Source: Bacteroidales bacterium UBA2712
GTDB taxonomy: Bacteria > Bacteroidota > Bacteroidia > Bacteroidales > Paludibacteraceae
Reading direction: 5' to 3'
DNA: 64,000 bases
Assembly: GCA_002354055.1 (NCBI GenBank)
Contig: DEKW01000003.1
Location: 1 to 64,000, forward strand
Part shown: positions 15,636-23,754 of the stretch, in pieces
How the letters are laid out: each line of letters begins with the position of its first letter
Numbering within the stretch: the first letter of the stretch is position 1
The notes under the pieces: model-generated
Told to the model about the DNA's origin: nothing
Database searches by the model: none
What the model saw: the letters and a program-made list of their open reading frames with translations, nothing else
Program-made: the position numbers and the translations under genes

Positions 15636-16528
15636 TACTTTCTATGACCGGCTACGGAAAAGCCGAAACAATTTTCCGAGGAAGAAAACTGATTTGCGAG
15701 ATTCGCTCGCTGAACTCCAAATCCATGGATCTCTCCACAAGGCTCATCCCTGCGCTCCGTGCGCACGAGTTGGACATCCGTACCATCATCACTTCCCGCC
15801 TCGAGCGCGGCAAAGTGGATCTCGCCATCTGCGAGCAGAATTCCCTCCTTGCAGGGGAAGGTCAGAGTGGGGCTTTGCCCATCAACTGGGCGGCAGCGAA
15901 GACTTATGCGCAGCAGTACGGCGAGCAGTTTGGCGAACCGGTACCGGCTGAAGTGATGGCGGCTATCTTGCGTTTTCCGGACGTGATGAAGGTAGCGGAA
16001 GATGAGTCGGAAATGACGGACGAGGAGTGGAAAGATGTGCAGGCTCTGTTAGACCGCGCCATCGATGCCTTCATCGCCTTCCGTACCCAGGAAGGAGCGG
16101 CGTTACAAGCGATGTTCACTCAGAAACTTGACGGCATCGCTGACCTGCTCGCCCAAGTGGAACCGTTTGAGAAGGGGCGCGTGGCGAAGATCAAAGAGCG
16201 GCTGGAAGCCAACCTCGCACAACTCTCCGCTGAGACGCAGGCGCAGACCGACCGCAACCGACTCGAGCAGGAGATGATCTACTACCTCGAGAAACTTGAC
16301 ATCACCGAGGAGAAAGTGCGCCTGACGAACCATATCAAGTATTTCCGCGAGACCATGGGCGGTGAAGGTGCCGGAGTTGGTAAGAAACTCGGCTTCATCG
16401 CTCAGGAGATGGGACGCGAGATCAACACCCTCGGCTCCAAATCCAATCAATCGGAGATGCAGATCATCGTCGTCAAGATGAAAGATATCCTCGAACAAAT
16501 CAAGGAGCAAGTCCTCAACGTGCTATGA
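15632..16528 (+). CDS. yicC: YicC family endoribonuclease
   Basis: A 298-residue protein of the YicC/YloC family, reported as endoribonucleases acting on RNA such as RyhB. It starts with the conserved MILSMTGYGKAE motif and ends with the DUF1732 domain (GKKLGFIAQEMGREINTLGSKSN and a helical tail). It overlaps mnmE and gmk by 4 bases each. Residues about 70-82 (NSLLAGEGQSGALP) come from repeat DNA (15841-15878) related to the intergenic hairpin element. They separate the conserved VDLAICEQ strand from INWAAAKTYA, so this is an in-frame insertion in the N-terminal domain. Confidence 0.94.
   Translation: MILSMTGYGKAETIFRGRKLICEIRSLNSKSMDLSTRLIPALRAHELDIRTIITSRLERGKVDLAICEQNSLLAGEGQSGALPINWAAAKTYAQQYGEQFGEPVPAEVMAAILRFPDVMKVAEDESEMTDEEWKDVQALLDRAIDAFIAFRTQEGAALQAMFTQKLDGIADLLAQVEPFEKGRVAKIKERLEANLAQLSAETQAQTDRNRLEQEMIYYLEKLDITEEKVRLTNHIKYFRETMGGEGAGVGKKLGFIAQEMGREINTLGSKSNQSEMQIIVVKMKDILEQIKEQVLNVL
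15841..15878 (+). repeat. Hairpin-tail repeat inside yicC
   Basis: TTCCCTCCTTGCAGGGGAAG followed by GTCAGAGTGGGGCTTTGC is a diverged copy of the intergenic elements at 12972-13005 and 19730-19763. The GTGGGGCTTT tail is intact. It is read in frame as SLLAGEGQSGALP. Confidence 0.8.
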
Positions 16529-17073
16529 TATATATATTTTGTGCGCCTTCGGGCAGCGGTAAATCGACCATGGTGAAGCATCTGCTCACCCGGCATCCGG
16601 ATCTCTTTGAACTCTCGGTATCCTGTACTACGCGTCCTCCGCGTGGACAGGAAGTAAACGGCAAAGAGTATTACTTCATCTCTGTCGAGGAGTTCCAAAA
16701 ACGCATCGAGAATAACGACTTCATCGAGTACGAGCAGGTCTATGACGGCCTTTATTACGGAACGCTCAAAGAAGAGATCGAGCGCATTGAGGCGGCAGGA
16801 CGGCAGGTGCTTTTTGACGTCGATGTCAAAGGCGGTCTGAATCTCAAGAAGATCCTTGGCGACGAAGCGACATCAATCTTCATCTGTCCGCCTTCTATCG
16901 AGGAACTGCGCCGTCGTCTGGAAGGCCGTGGAGACACGAGCCCGGAGATGATTGAGAAACGCCTCGCGAAAGCGGAAGAAGAACTCTCCTACAAACCCTA
17001 CTTCGACCGCGTCGTGGTCAATGACGACCTCACCCATGCCTTCGAACAACTCGATGCGATCATAGCAGAATGA
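16525..17073 (+). CDS. gmk: Guanylate kinase
   Basis: Phosphorylates GMP/dGMP with ATP. The 182-residue length is standard. The P-loop is at the start (APSGSGKSTMV, about residues 7-15). The GMP-binding TTRPPRGQEVNGKEYYFIS segment and the DVDVKGGLNLK motif are intact. It overlaps yicC and nadD by 4 bases each, so the four-gene unit is translationally coupled. No insertion was found in this gene, in contrast to its neighbours. Confidence 0.97.
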   Translation: MIYIFCAPSGSGKSTMVKHLLTRHPDLFELSVSCTTRPPRGQEVNGKEYYFISVEEFQKRIENNDFIEYEQVYDGLYYGTLKEEIERIEAAGRQVLFDVDVKGGLNLKKILGDEATSIFICPPSIEELRRRLEGRGDTSPEMIEKRLAKAEEELSYKPYFDRVVVNDDLTHAFEQLDAIIAE

Positions 17074-17615
17074 AAATCGGAATATACGGAGGAAGTTTCA
17101 ACCCCGTGCATTTCGGGCATGTGGGATTGGCAAAATGGGTCATCGAGCATACGGATCTCGATGAGTTATGGCTCATGGTCAGCCCCAATAACCCGCTCAA
17201 AGATGCCGGTATCTTAGCGCCCGAAGAAGAACGTCTGGCAGCGGTGCGCGAGGCGATAAAAGACATCCCCGGAGTGAAAGCTTCGGATTTCGAGTTCTCG
17301 CTTCCGCGACCGTCTTATACTGCCAACACCCTGCGCGAACTGCAAAAACAATTCCCCGAGTACGAGTTCACGCTCGTCATCGGGGAAGATAATCTGGCTA
17401 TTTTTGATAAATGGCGCGAGTACGAATATATCCTCGCGAACTTCCGGATTTTCGTTTATCCCAGAACGTCCTCCCGACAAACGGGAGGAGTGGCCTCTGC
17501 CGAGAAGGGCAAGATAAATACCGCGAAGCCGGTCAAGGAACTTCAGTTCCTCAGCGAAGCTCCTCTTTTCGACATCTCATCATCCGCCATTCGCCATTCG
17601 CGCGGACTTCAATAA
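17070..17615 (+). CDS. nadD: Nicotinate-nucleotide adenylyltransferase, apparently shortened C-terminus
   Basis: Makes nicotinate adenine dinucleotide in NAD synthesis. The 181-residue protein has the IGIYGGSFNPVHFGHVGLA nucleotidyltransferase motif and LFDISSSAIR near its end. Family members normally continue about 20-30 residues past ISSxxIR with a helix that includes P-x-V-x-x-YI. Here only HSRGLQ follows before the stop. The end lies in CCGCCATTCGCCATTCGCGC repeat DNA that is shared with the 3' end of the convergent prmA (65-base overlap). Residues about 134-145 (TSSRQTGGVASA) derive from another small hairpin (17470-17488). The enzyme may still work, but the missing tail is unusual. Confidence 0.92.
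   Translation: MKIGIYGGSFNPVHFGHVGLAKWVIEHTDLDELWLMVSPNNPLKDAGILAPEEERLAAVREAIKDIPGVKASDFEFSLPRPSYTANTLRELQKQFPEYEFTLVIGEDNLAIFDKWREYEYILANFRIFVYPRTSSRQTGGVASAEKGKINTAKPVKELQFLSEAPLFDISSSAIRHSRGLQ
17470..17488 (+). repeat. Small hairpin inside nadD
   Basis: CCTCCCGACAAACGGGAGG is an almost perfect hairpin (CCTCCCG/CGGGAGG), followed by AGTGGCCTCT. It resembles the CCTCC-GGAGG hairpin family and is read in frame. Confidence 0.6.
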
Positions 17616-18399
17616 GGCGCAAACCGTTTTTTTCAGCCTCTTTTTCGAGTGCCGCGCAATCGCTCTCGTAAAATCCGCTCATCCAGACCTCTCCTCCTTC
17701 TTTTATTATGCGCGCGTAGATAGGCATCTGCGCGAGGAGGATGTTACGATGGATATTAGCGAGGACTAAGTCGAATACAGACCGACCTTCGGTCTGACAG
17801 AGTACAGACCGTTCGCCTTGCTCACTCACAGATCCCAGACGCACATCTAACTCTACGCCATTCAGAGCAGCGTTCTCGAGGGTGTTCTGCACGGACTTAT
17901 CATCAATATCTACTGCCAACACGTGCGCCGCACCGAGTTTCTTGGCGAAAATCCCCAACACTCCTGTCCCGCAACCATTGTCAAGGACATTAAATTTAAA
18001 ATTTGAAATTTGAGATTTGAAATTAATCAATGCCTCAATCATCATCGCCGTTGTCTCGTGGTGGCCGGCACCGAAGGCACAATGCGGGATGATCTTCACG
18101 CCCAGCGGCAGTTCTTGCACCGGGTGCTCGGCTTCCCAGACCGCATTCCAATTCTCATCGGGCACTTCATCCACCGAAAGAAGCGTCGCTCCTTCGGTAT
18201 CGGAGATTTGCGCTTGGATGGCTTCTTGGTTTTGTTCCCATAGATCCGAAGGGATGTAATAATCCGCATGACCTGCTTGCTCCGGTTCTAAACCGGCGTC
18301 TATGGTATCGACGCCGAGGTCACAAAGCTCCTGATCAAACACTTCTTTCTGCCATTCCTCGGCAAAATCCGTCGTTATATGTAATACGTGGTACTTCAT
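17551..18399 (-). CDS. prmA: Ribosomal protein L11 methyltransferase
   Basis: SAM-dependent trimethylation of ribosomal protein L11. The 282-residue protein shows the N-terminal L11-recognition domain, the FGAGHHETTAMMIEAL motif, the SAM-binding VLDNGCGTGVLGIFAKKLGA, and the catalytic FDLVLANI (NPPY-like) motif. Three repeat-derived stretches are visible. They are NFKSQISNFKFN before the SAM motif (17990-18026), SVSEQGERSVLCQTEGRSV before FDLVLANI (17772-17832), and a C-terminal VRANGEWRMMRCRK tail from ATTCGCC repeats. The 3' end overlaps nadD by 65 bases on the other strand. The start codon overlaps the folC stop by 4 bases. Confidence 0.95.
   Translation of the reverse strand: MKYHVLHITTDFAEEWQKEVFDQELCDLGVDTIDAGLEPEQAGHADYYIPSDLWEQNQEAIQAQISDTEGATLLSVDEVPDENWNAVWEAEHPVQELPLGVKIIPHCAFGAGHHETTAMMIEALINFKSQISNFKFNVLDNGCGTGVLGIFAKKLGAAHVLAVDIDDKSVQNTLENAALNGVELDVRLGSVSEQGERSVLCQTEGRSVFDLVLANIHRNILLAQMPIYARIIKEGGEVWMSGFYESDCAALEKEAEKNGLRLIEVRANGEWRMMRCRKEELR
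17772..17832 (-). repeat. CTGTCAG/CGGTCTG element inside prmA
   Basis: On the coding strand CGGTCTG-TACT-CTGTCAG is followed by a small palindrome (ACCGAAGGT) and CGGTCTG. It encodes SVSEQGERSVLCQTEGRSV, matching the MnmE insertion at 10 of the first 11 residues of the shared part. Confidence 0.85.
17990..18026 (-). repeat. AT-rich AAATTTGA repeat inside prmA
   Basis: The + strand reads TTAAATTTAAAATTTGAAAT and continues TTGAGATTTGAAATTAA, a tandem of (A)AATTTGA words. It encodes INFKSQISNFKF, directly before the VLDNGCGTG motif where the family has only a short linker. Confidence 0.7.
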
Positions 18400-19721
18400 T
18401 TGTCGCTAATCATTTGCAAAGCCTCGCCCACGAGGTAGTTACTGCCGCCGATAAAGACCGCATCCTCCTCTACGGCGTGTTCCAACGCGTAGTTGATCGC
18501 TTCTTTCGGATCATCGATAGCCATCGGCTGAATACTGAATGCTGAATGCTGAATACTCTCCCACATTTTTAACATCTCCTCCGCCGTTCTTGCGCGCTTC
18601 GTATTCGGGGTGGTGAAGATATAATGGTATTTGTCGTCGCTCGGCAGCAGCCGCATGACGACGTCTGTATCTTTGTCATTGACCATGCCGAAGACAATCC
18701 ATATATGCGGGTTCGGAAGGGTCTTGAGTTGCTGGGCAACGTACTGAATGCCGTGCGAGTTATGTCCGGTGTCGCAGATCACGAGCGGCTTCTCTCGCAG
18801 CGTCTCCCATCGTCCTCTTAATCCCGTCAGACTGCACACATGCGCGAAACCTTCTCTGATAGTTTCTTTCGTGATTCCGTAATCCCGTAATCCCGTAATC
18901 CCGTAATTCCGCAACACCTGCAACGCCACAAATGCCGTCTGGAGGTTTTTCTCCTGATAGAGACCTTTGAGTTCGCACTTGGGCGCTTCGCGAAGCCTTC
19001 GGGTGCGCAGGTAACCGCATTGATCGGCGAACCAAATCCGGCAGTCGGTGGTTTCCAGTCCTTCGCCTAAGATACCGCACTCCTGCGCTTTGTCGAGAAA
19101 GACGTTCATCGTCTGAGGATGCGTCTCGCCGATGACGCAAGGCACACCGGGTTTGATGATGCCGGCTTTCTCACGGGCGATCTTCGCAAGCGTGTTGCCC
19201 AAGAACTCTGTGTGGTCCAGACCGATATTCGTGATGACGGAGAGGATAGGAGTGAGGACATTGGTGCTGTCGAGCCGTCCGCCGAGTCCCACTTCAACGA
19301 CCGCAACGTCCACCTCCTGCGCTACAAAATACGCAAACGCCATGGCGGTCATCGTTTCGAAGAAAGAGGGTTGTGTCTCGTCGAGGAAGGCCTTGTTCTT
19401 CTCGATGAACTGCGCCACTTCGTGCTCGGGAATCGGTACCCCGTTGATGCGGATGCGTTCGGTGAGGGAGACTAAATGCGGGCTGGTGTACAGCCCCACT
19501 TTGTAGCCCGCGGCCTGCAGAACAGCGGCGATCAGATGAGAAGTCGAACCCTTGCCGTTGGTGCCTGCCACGTGAATCGCGCGGAGCTTCTCATGCGGGT
19601 TGCCGACGTGCGCCATGAGGCGGAGCGTGTTCTCAAGACCGGGCTTGTACGCCGCCGCGCCTACCATGTGAAACGGTGGCCTTGCGTTATAAAGATAATC
19701 TACTGCTTCTTGGTAGTTCAT
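18396..19721 (-). CDS. folC: Bifunctional folylpolyglutamate/dihydrofolate synthase
   Basis: Adds glutamates to folates and makes dihydrofolate. The 441-residue protein has AGTNGKGSTSHLIAAVLQ (P-loop), SPHLVSLTERIRING, the VEVGLGGRLDSTNV motif and ITNIGLDHTEFLG. The ATG at 19721 (MNYQEAVDYL) is preferred. An upstream in-frame TTG would put hairpin-repeat DNA in the protein. Two insertions are visible. RNYGITGLRDYGITK lies in the C-terminal domain linker (18870-18912), and SIQHSAFSIQ comes from CTGAATG repeats (18527-18557). The start is 40 bases downstream of the dnaE stop, across a repeat-hairpin element; its stop overlaps the prmA start. Confidence 0.95.
   Translation of the reverse strand: MNYQEAVDYLYNARPPFHMVGAAAYKPGLENTLRLMAHVGNPHEKLRAIHVAGTNGKGSTSHLIAAVLQAAGYKVGLYTSPHLVSLTERIRINGVPIPEHEVAQFIEKNKAFLDETQPSFFETMTAMAFAYFVAQEVDVAVVEVGLGGRLDSTNVLTPILSVITNIGLDHTEFLGNTLAKIAREKAGIIKPGVPCVIGETHPQTMNVFLDKAQECGILGEGLETTDCRIWFADQCGYLRTRRLREAPKCELKGLYQEKNLQTAFVALQVLRNYGITGLRDYGITKETIREGFAHVCSLTGLRGRWETLREKPLVICDTGHNSHGIQYVAQQLKTLPNPHIWIVFGMVNDKDTDVVMRLLPSDDKYHYIFTTPNTKRARTAEEMLKMWESIQHSAFSIQPMAIDDPKEAINYALEHAVEEDAVFIGGSNYLVGEALQMISDK
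18527..18557 (-). repeat. CTGAATG tandem repeat inside folC
   Basis: The + strand reads GGCTGAATACTGAATGCTGA followed by ATGCTGAATAC: four CTGAAT[AG] words in a row. The coding strand gives SIQHSAFSIQP. This lies between the KMWE helix and the AIDDP motif. Confidence 0.7.
18870..18912 (-). repeat. GTAAT-type 8-bp tandem repeat inside folC
   Basis: About five copies of CCCGTAAT (GGATTACG on the coding strand) run from CGTGATT to ATTCCGC. Three 8-base units equal 24 bases, so the peptide repeats every eight residues: NYGITGLRDYGIT. The same peptide core appears in Fmt. Confidence 0.85.
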
Positions 19722-19729
19722 ATAATTTC

Positions 19730-19763
19730 TCCTCCCCTTCAAGGGGAGGTCGGGTGGGGCTTT
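19730..19763. repeat. Intergenic hairpin-tail repeat between dnaE and folC
   Basis: CTCCTCCCCTTCAAGGGGAG followed by GTCGGGTGGGGCTTTA has a perfect CTCCCCTT/AAGGGGAG-like stem and the GTGGGGCTTT tail. This is the clearest intact copy of the element; the dnaE stop codon lies in its edge. Confidence 0.8.
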
Positions 19764-22700
19764 ATTCTTTCGTTACTACATTAAACTCCAGCACGCCTTC
19801 CATTCGTTTGGTCACGAGCCATTTGTATAACTGCGGGGTAACGTGAATCGCGTTGGAACGGCTGGTGAGGGCTACCTGGTGACGGTTGAGAGGATTAAAG
19901 ACGGATATATGTACGCGCTCGGAGCCTTTGTTGGCCTTGAGCACGTCGTTCAGTTCGTCAATCAGCTCGTAACTCAGCGCATCCAACGACAACCGGATAT
20001 TGATGCCCTCCACACGTTTTTCCTGCGCCTCGTTCATCATCTCTACCTGCTGTACTACGAACTCAAACTCCGCTTCCTCATCTTTGGCTTCCTTGAACCA
20101 TTTCATGCCGGCGCCTTTCTGCTGCACAACGCCGGTGACGAGGACGAAGAGGTCCTTGAGCATGAGGTGGGCGAACTGCGCGTAGGCGTTGCCGAAGAGC
20201 ACGAACTGATAAGAACCGGTGTAGTCCTCGATGGTATAACGGCCGTACGGGTTACCTTTCTGCGAGCGCAGTTGCTCCGCTTCTATGATGAGTCCGCCGA
20301 TGAGGCAGGCTTGGTTCTTGTGCGCGGCAAGGAACTGCGAGGGCAGGAGGATCTTCTCATCCGGCTCCTCGACCTGTTGCTTGCGCAGGTTGATCTCCGC
20401 TTCGTTGCGGGCGTCCGGTCGGCGCCATTTATCAAACTGCGACATCTCTAACGCCGTGGTGTTACTCAGCTCGTTGACCTCAAACGCATACTCGTCCAGA
20501 GGGTGCGCAGAGAGGTAGATGCCGATGAGTTCTTTCTCTTTGTTGAGCCGCTCGATGGTGTCCCAACGGGGTACTTGCGGCAGGGAAGGGTGGTGTATAT
20601 CCACCTCGATGTCGAAATCGTCGAAGAGCGAGTTGGTGTTGGAAGCTTTGTCTGCCTGCCATTTATTGCCGTAGCTCATGAGCAGATCGAGTCCCGATTC
20701 GCCGCTATCGTTGACACCGAAGAACTGCTCGCGGTAGATATCCTCGAAGCACTCGAAAGCACCGGCTTGCGCGAGGTTCTCGATGGTCTTGCGGTTGCAG
20801 GACTGCAGGTTCACGCGCTCCAGAAAATCGAAGATATCTTTGTATTTGCCGTTCTTCTCGCGCTCTTTGATGATGGCCTCTGCTGCGCCTTCGCCGACAC
20901 CTTTGATGCCGCCGAGACCGAACCGTATAGCACCTTTCTCGTTGACCGTGAAGGACAACTCCGACTCGTTCACGTCCGGTTCCAAGACACTCAGACCGAG
21001 CGCTTTGCATTCGTCCATCAGCTTGGTTACCTCCTTGATATCGTCCTTATGGACGGTGAGGTTCGCTGCCATGAACTCCGCCGGGTAATGGGCTTTCAGG
21101 TAACCCGTCTGATAAGCGACCCAAGAGTAACATGCGGCGTGCGATTTATTGAAGGCGTATGACGCAAATTTCTTCCAGTCCTCCCAGATTTTCGTCAGCA
21201 CTTTCGGGTCATGGCCGTTCGCTTTGCCGCCTTCCATGAACTTGACTTGCAGCGACTCCAGAACCGCCATCTGCTTCTTTCCCATCGCCTTACGGAGCTT
21301 GTCGCTCTCGCCGCGGGTGAAGTTCGCCAAGAGGCGGCTGAGGAGCATGACCTGCTCCTGATAAACGGTCACACCATAAGTGTCCTTGAGGTATTTCTCC
21401 ATCACTGGGATGTCGTACGTCACGGGCTCTAGGCCTTGCTTGCGGCGGATGAATTGCGGAATATAATCCATCGGTCCCGGGCGGTAGAGGGCGTTCATGG
21501 CGATGAGGTCGCCGATGACGGTCGGTTTCAACTCTCGCAGGTATTTCTGCATGCCGGCGGACTCGAACTGGAAGACCGCTACCGTCCGTCCTTCCTGGAA
21601 AAGTTTATAAGTCACCTCGTCGTCAATGGGTATATGATCGATGTCGATATCGACGCCTTGCGCTTTCTTGATGTTTCTCAGACACTCCTTGATAATCGTC
21701 AGGGTGATGAGACCGAGGAAGTCCATCTTGATCAGACCCACAGACTCCACCACATGCCCGTCGTATTCGGTCACAAGCACACGTTTCTTACTGGTCTTAT
21801 CCTCGACGGAACTCAGCGGTGCGAAGTTCGTCAGATCATCCGCACCGATGATCACGCCGCAGGCGTGTACGCCGACTTGCCTAATCGTACCTTCCAACCG
21901 CGCTGCGTAGTCAAGCATCGACCGCACATTCGGATCGCCGTTCTTATGCTCCTCTTTGAGTTCGGGGATGTACTTATAGCAGTTCTTGAGGTTCACTTTG
22001 GGACGTTTGGCGTCTTTCGGCAGGTCCTTCAGTAAGGAGTCCGGGAAATCGCGGTCGGGGATGAAGGACTTCAGTTCATTCACCCTCGCTAACGGCACTT
22101 GCTGCACGCGGCCGACATCCGCCAAAGCAGACTTGGTGGCCATCTTGCCGTAAGTCACGATATGCGCCACATGCGTCTCGCCGTACTTGCGGCTGACGTA
22201 ATCAAGCACTTTGCCGCGGCCGCAATCCTCGAAGTCTGTATCGATATCCGGCAGGGATATACGGTCGGGGTTGAGGAAACGCTCAAAAAGGAGGTCGTAC
22301 TTGAGAGGATCCAGATCGGTAATCTTCAGACAGTAAGCGACGACGCTTCCTGCCGCCGAACCACGGCCTGGACCGACGGAGACGTCCAGCTCCTCTCGCG
22401 CCGCACGGATGAAATCCATGACGATGAGGAAGTAGCCCGGGAAACCCATCGTGATGATGGTGTTGAGCTCGAACTCGATACGCTCTTTCAGTTCCTCGTC
22501 GTTCTGCAACCGCTCTTCGCCGTAACGTTCTTTTGCGCCCTCCATCGTCAGATGGCGCAGGTACGCACTCTCGAACGCCAGACGGTCGGGGTAGTCTTCC
22601 TCCTTGCCGAACGAAGCGGGGATGTCGAACTTAGGCATGATCGGGTCATGGTCGATGTCGTAGATCTCCACCTTATCGACAATCTCCTGCGTGTTCTCCA

Positions 22701-23670
22701 GCGCTTCTGGCAGGTCGGGGAAGATAGCCGCCATCTCTTCGGGTGTCTTGAGCCACTCCTGTTTGGTATAGTGCATTCGGTTGACGTCGTTGACGAAGTG
22801 GTTGGTGCTCAGACAGATCAGTCGGTCATGCGCCTCCGCGTCCTCTTCGTTCACGAAGTGCGAGTCGTTGGTCGCAATGATCTTCACGCCGTATTTGCGG
22901 GCAAGTTCCACAAGCACAGGGTTCACCTGTTTCTGCCGCTCGTAAGTGTCCTGATCACCTCCGGGTTTCTGCGTCTCATGGCGCTGTAACTCAATGTAAT
23001 AATCCTCGCCAAACAGCCCCTTAAACCATTTTACCGTCTCTTCCGCCTCCTGAAAAACACCTTGCTCAATGAGTTGGGTAATTTGGTCTTTGAGCGGCTC
23101 TGCCGCGGTCATTATTCTTTCAGCGTCAGCGGTCTTTAATCCATTTAATATCTTCTGTGGCAACTCGCCACCGAGACAGGCGGAACAGCAGATGATGCCT
23201 TCGTGCCATTTCTCGAGAAGCTCTTTGTCGATACGCGGAGTATGGTAGAACGCGTCGGACATATATCCGTGCGAGACGATACGGCAGAGGTTATGGTAGC
23301 CCGCCATATTCTTCGCCAAGAGGATGAGGTGCCATCCCGAGCGGTCGATGACGTAAGTCTTTCCCTCGCCGTTCACGGCTTTGTCGTCGCTCATGGAGTG
23401 TCTTCCGCGACGCGCACAATATGCCTCGCAGCCCACGATGGGCTTGAATGGCACAAAAGCCTCACCTTTCTCTTCAGCGGCAGCTTTGAGTTTCTTATTC
23501 ACGCCCTTGCAGTAGTCCAGCAGGTCCTTGATGCCGTACATATTTCCGTGATCGGTTAACGCCACGGCGTTCATGCCCGTCGCCAGACACTTATCTACGA
23601 TCTCCTCCACCTTGGATAGTCCGTCCAGCAGGGAGTAGTGGGAGTGTACATGAAGATGTGTAAAAGTCAT
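19762..23670 (-). CDS. dnaE: DNA polymerase III alpha subunit
   Basis: Replicative polymerase catalytic subunit. The 1302-residue protein begins MTFTHLHVHSHYSLLDGL (PHP domain). It has the catalytic aspartates PDIDTDFED (about residues 472-480), SYAFNKSHAACYSWVAYQTGYLKAHYP (family signature), helix-hairpin-helix motifs (GIKGVGEGAAEAI) and a C-terminal OB fold and tail. The ATG at 23670 follows its promoter closely; the open frame further upstream is not coding. It is longer than relatives I know partly because of an extra stretch (about residues 173-205, NGLKTADAERIMTAAEPLKDQIT) in the PHP-adjacent region before the WFKGLFG motif. The DNA there holds CAGCGTCAGCGGTCTTTAAT, which resembles the CTGTCAG/CGGTCTG element. 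Confidence 0.97.
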   Translation of the reverse strand: MTFTHLHVHSHYSLLDGLSKVEEIVDKCLATGMNAVALTDHGNMYGIKDLLDYCKGVNKKLKAAAEEKGEAFVPFKPIVGCEAYCARRGRHSMSDDKAVNGEGKTYVIDRSGWHLILLAKNMAGYHNLCRIVSHGYMSDAFYHTPRIDKELLEKWHEGIICCSACLGGELPQKILNGLKTADAERIMTAAEPLKDQITQLIEQGVFQEAEETVKWFKGLFGEDYYIELQRHETQKPGGDQDTYERQKQVNPVLVELARKYGVKIIATNDSHFVNEEDAEAHDRLICLSTNHFVNDVNRMHYTKQEWLKTPEEMAAIFPDLPEALENTQEIVDKVEIYDIDHDPIMPKFDIPASFGKEEDYPDRLAFESAYLRHLTMEGAKERYGEERLQNDEELKERIEFELNTIITMGFPGYFLIVMDFIRAAREELDVSVGPGRGSAAGSVVAYCLKITDLDPLKYDLLFERFLNPDRISLPDIDTDFEDCGRGKVLDYVSRKYGETHVAHIVTYGKMATKSALADVGRVQQVPLARVNELKSFIPDRDFPDSLLKDLPKDAKRPKVNLKNCYKYIPELKEEHKNGDPNVRSMLDYAARLEGTIRQVGVHACGVIIGADDLTNFAPLSSVEDKTSKKRVLVTEYDGHVVESVGLIKMDFLGLITLTIIKECLRNIKKAQGVDIDIDHIPIDDEVTYKLFQEGRTVAVFQFESAGMQKYLRELKPTVIGDLIAMNALYRPGPMDYIPQFIRRKQGLEPVTYDIPVMEKYLKDTYGVTVYQEQVMLLSRLLANFTRGESDKLRKAMGKKQMAVLESLQVKFMEGGKANGHDPKVLTKIWEDWKKFASYAFNKSHAACYSWVAYQTGYLKAHYPAEFMAANLTVHKDDIKEVTKLMDECKALGLSVLEPDVNESELSFTVNEKGAIRFGLGGIKGVGEGAAEAIIKEREKNGKYKDIFDFLERVNLQSCNRKTIENLAQAGAFECFEDIYREQFFGVNDSGESGLDLLMSYGNKWQADKASNTNSLFDDFDIEVDIHHPSLPQVPRWDTIERLNKEKELIGIYLSAHPLDEYAFEVNELSNTTALEMSQFDKWRRPDARNEAEINLRKQQVEEPDEKILLPSQFLAAHKNQACLIGGLIIEAEQLRSQKGNPYGRYTIEDYTGSYQFVLFGNAYAQFAHLMLKDLFVLVTGVVQQKGAGMKWFKEAKDEEAEFEFVVQQVEMMNEAQEKRVEGINIRLSLDALSYELIDELNDVLKANKGSERVHISVFNPLNRHQVALTSRSNAIHVTPQLYKWLVTKRMEGVLEFNVVTKE

Positions 23671-23687
23671 AAATCCAAAATTTGCTG

Positions 23688-23718
23688 CAAAGTTACTAAT
23701 TTTTTTTGACATACGCAA
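23688..23718 (-). promoter_or_regulatory. Promoter of dnaE-folC-prmA
   Basis: On the minus strand TTGCGTATGTCAAAAAAAAT is followed at 23 bases by TAACTTTG. The transcript would start about ten bases before the dnaE ATG. Confidence 0.85.
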
Positions 23719-23754
23719 GCACCCACGTAATTTCTTATTTTTTTTCATTTTTTC

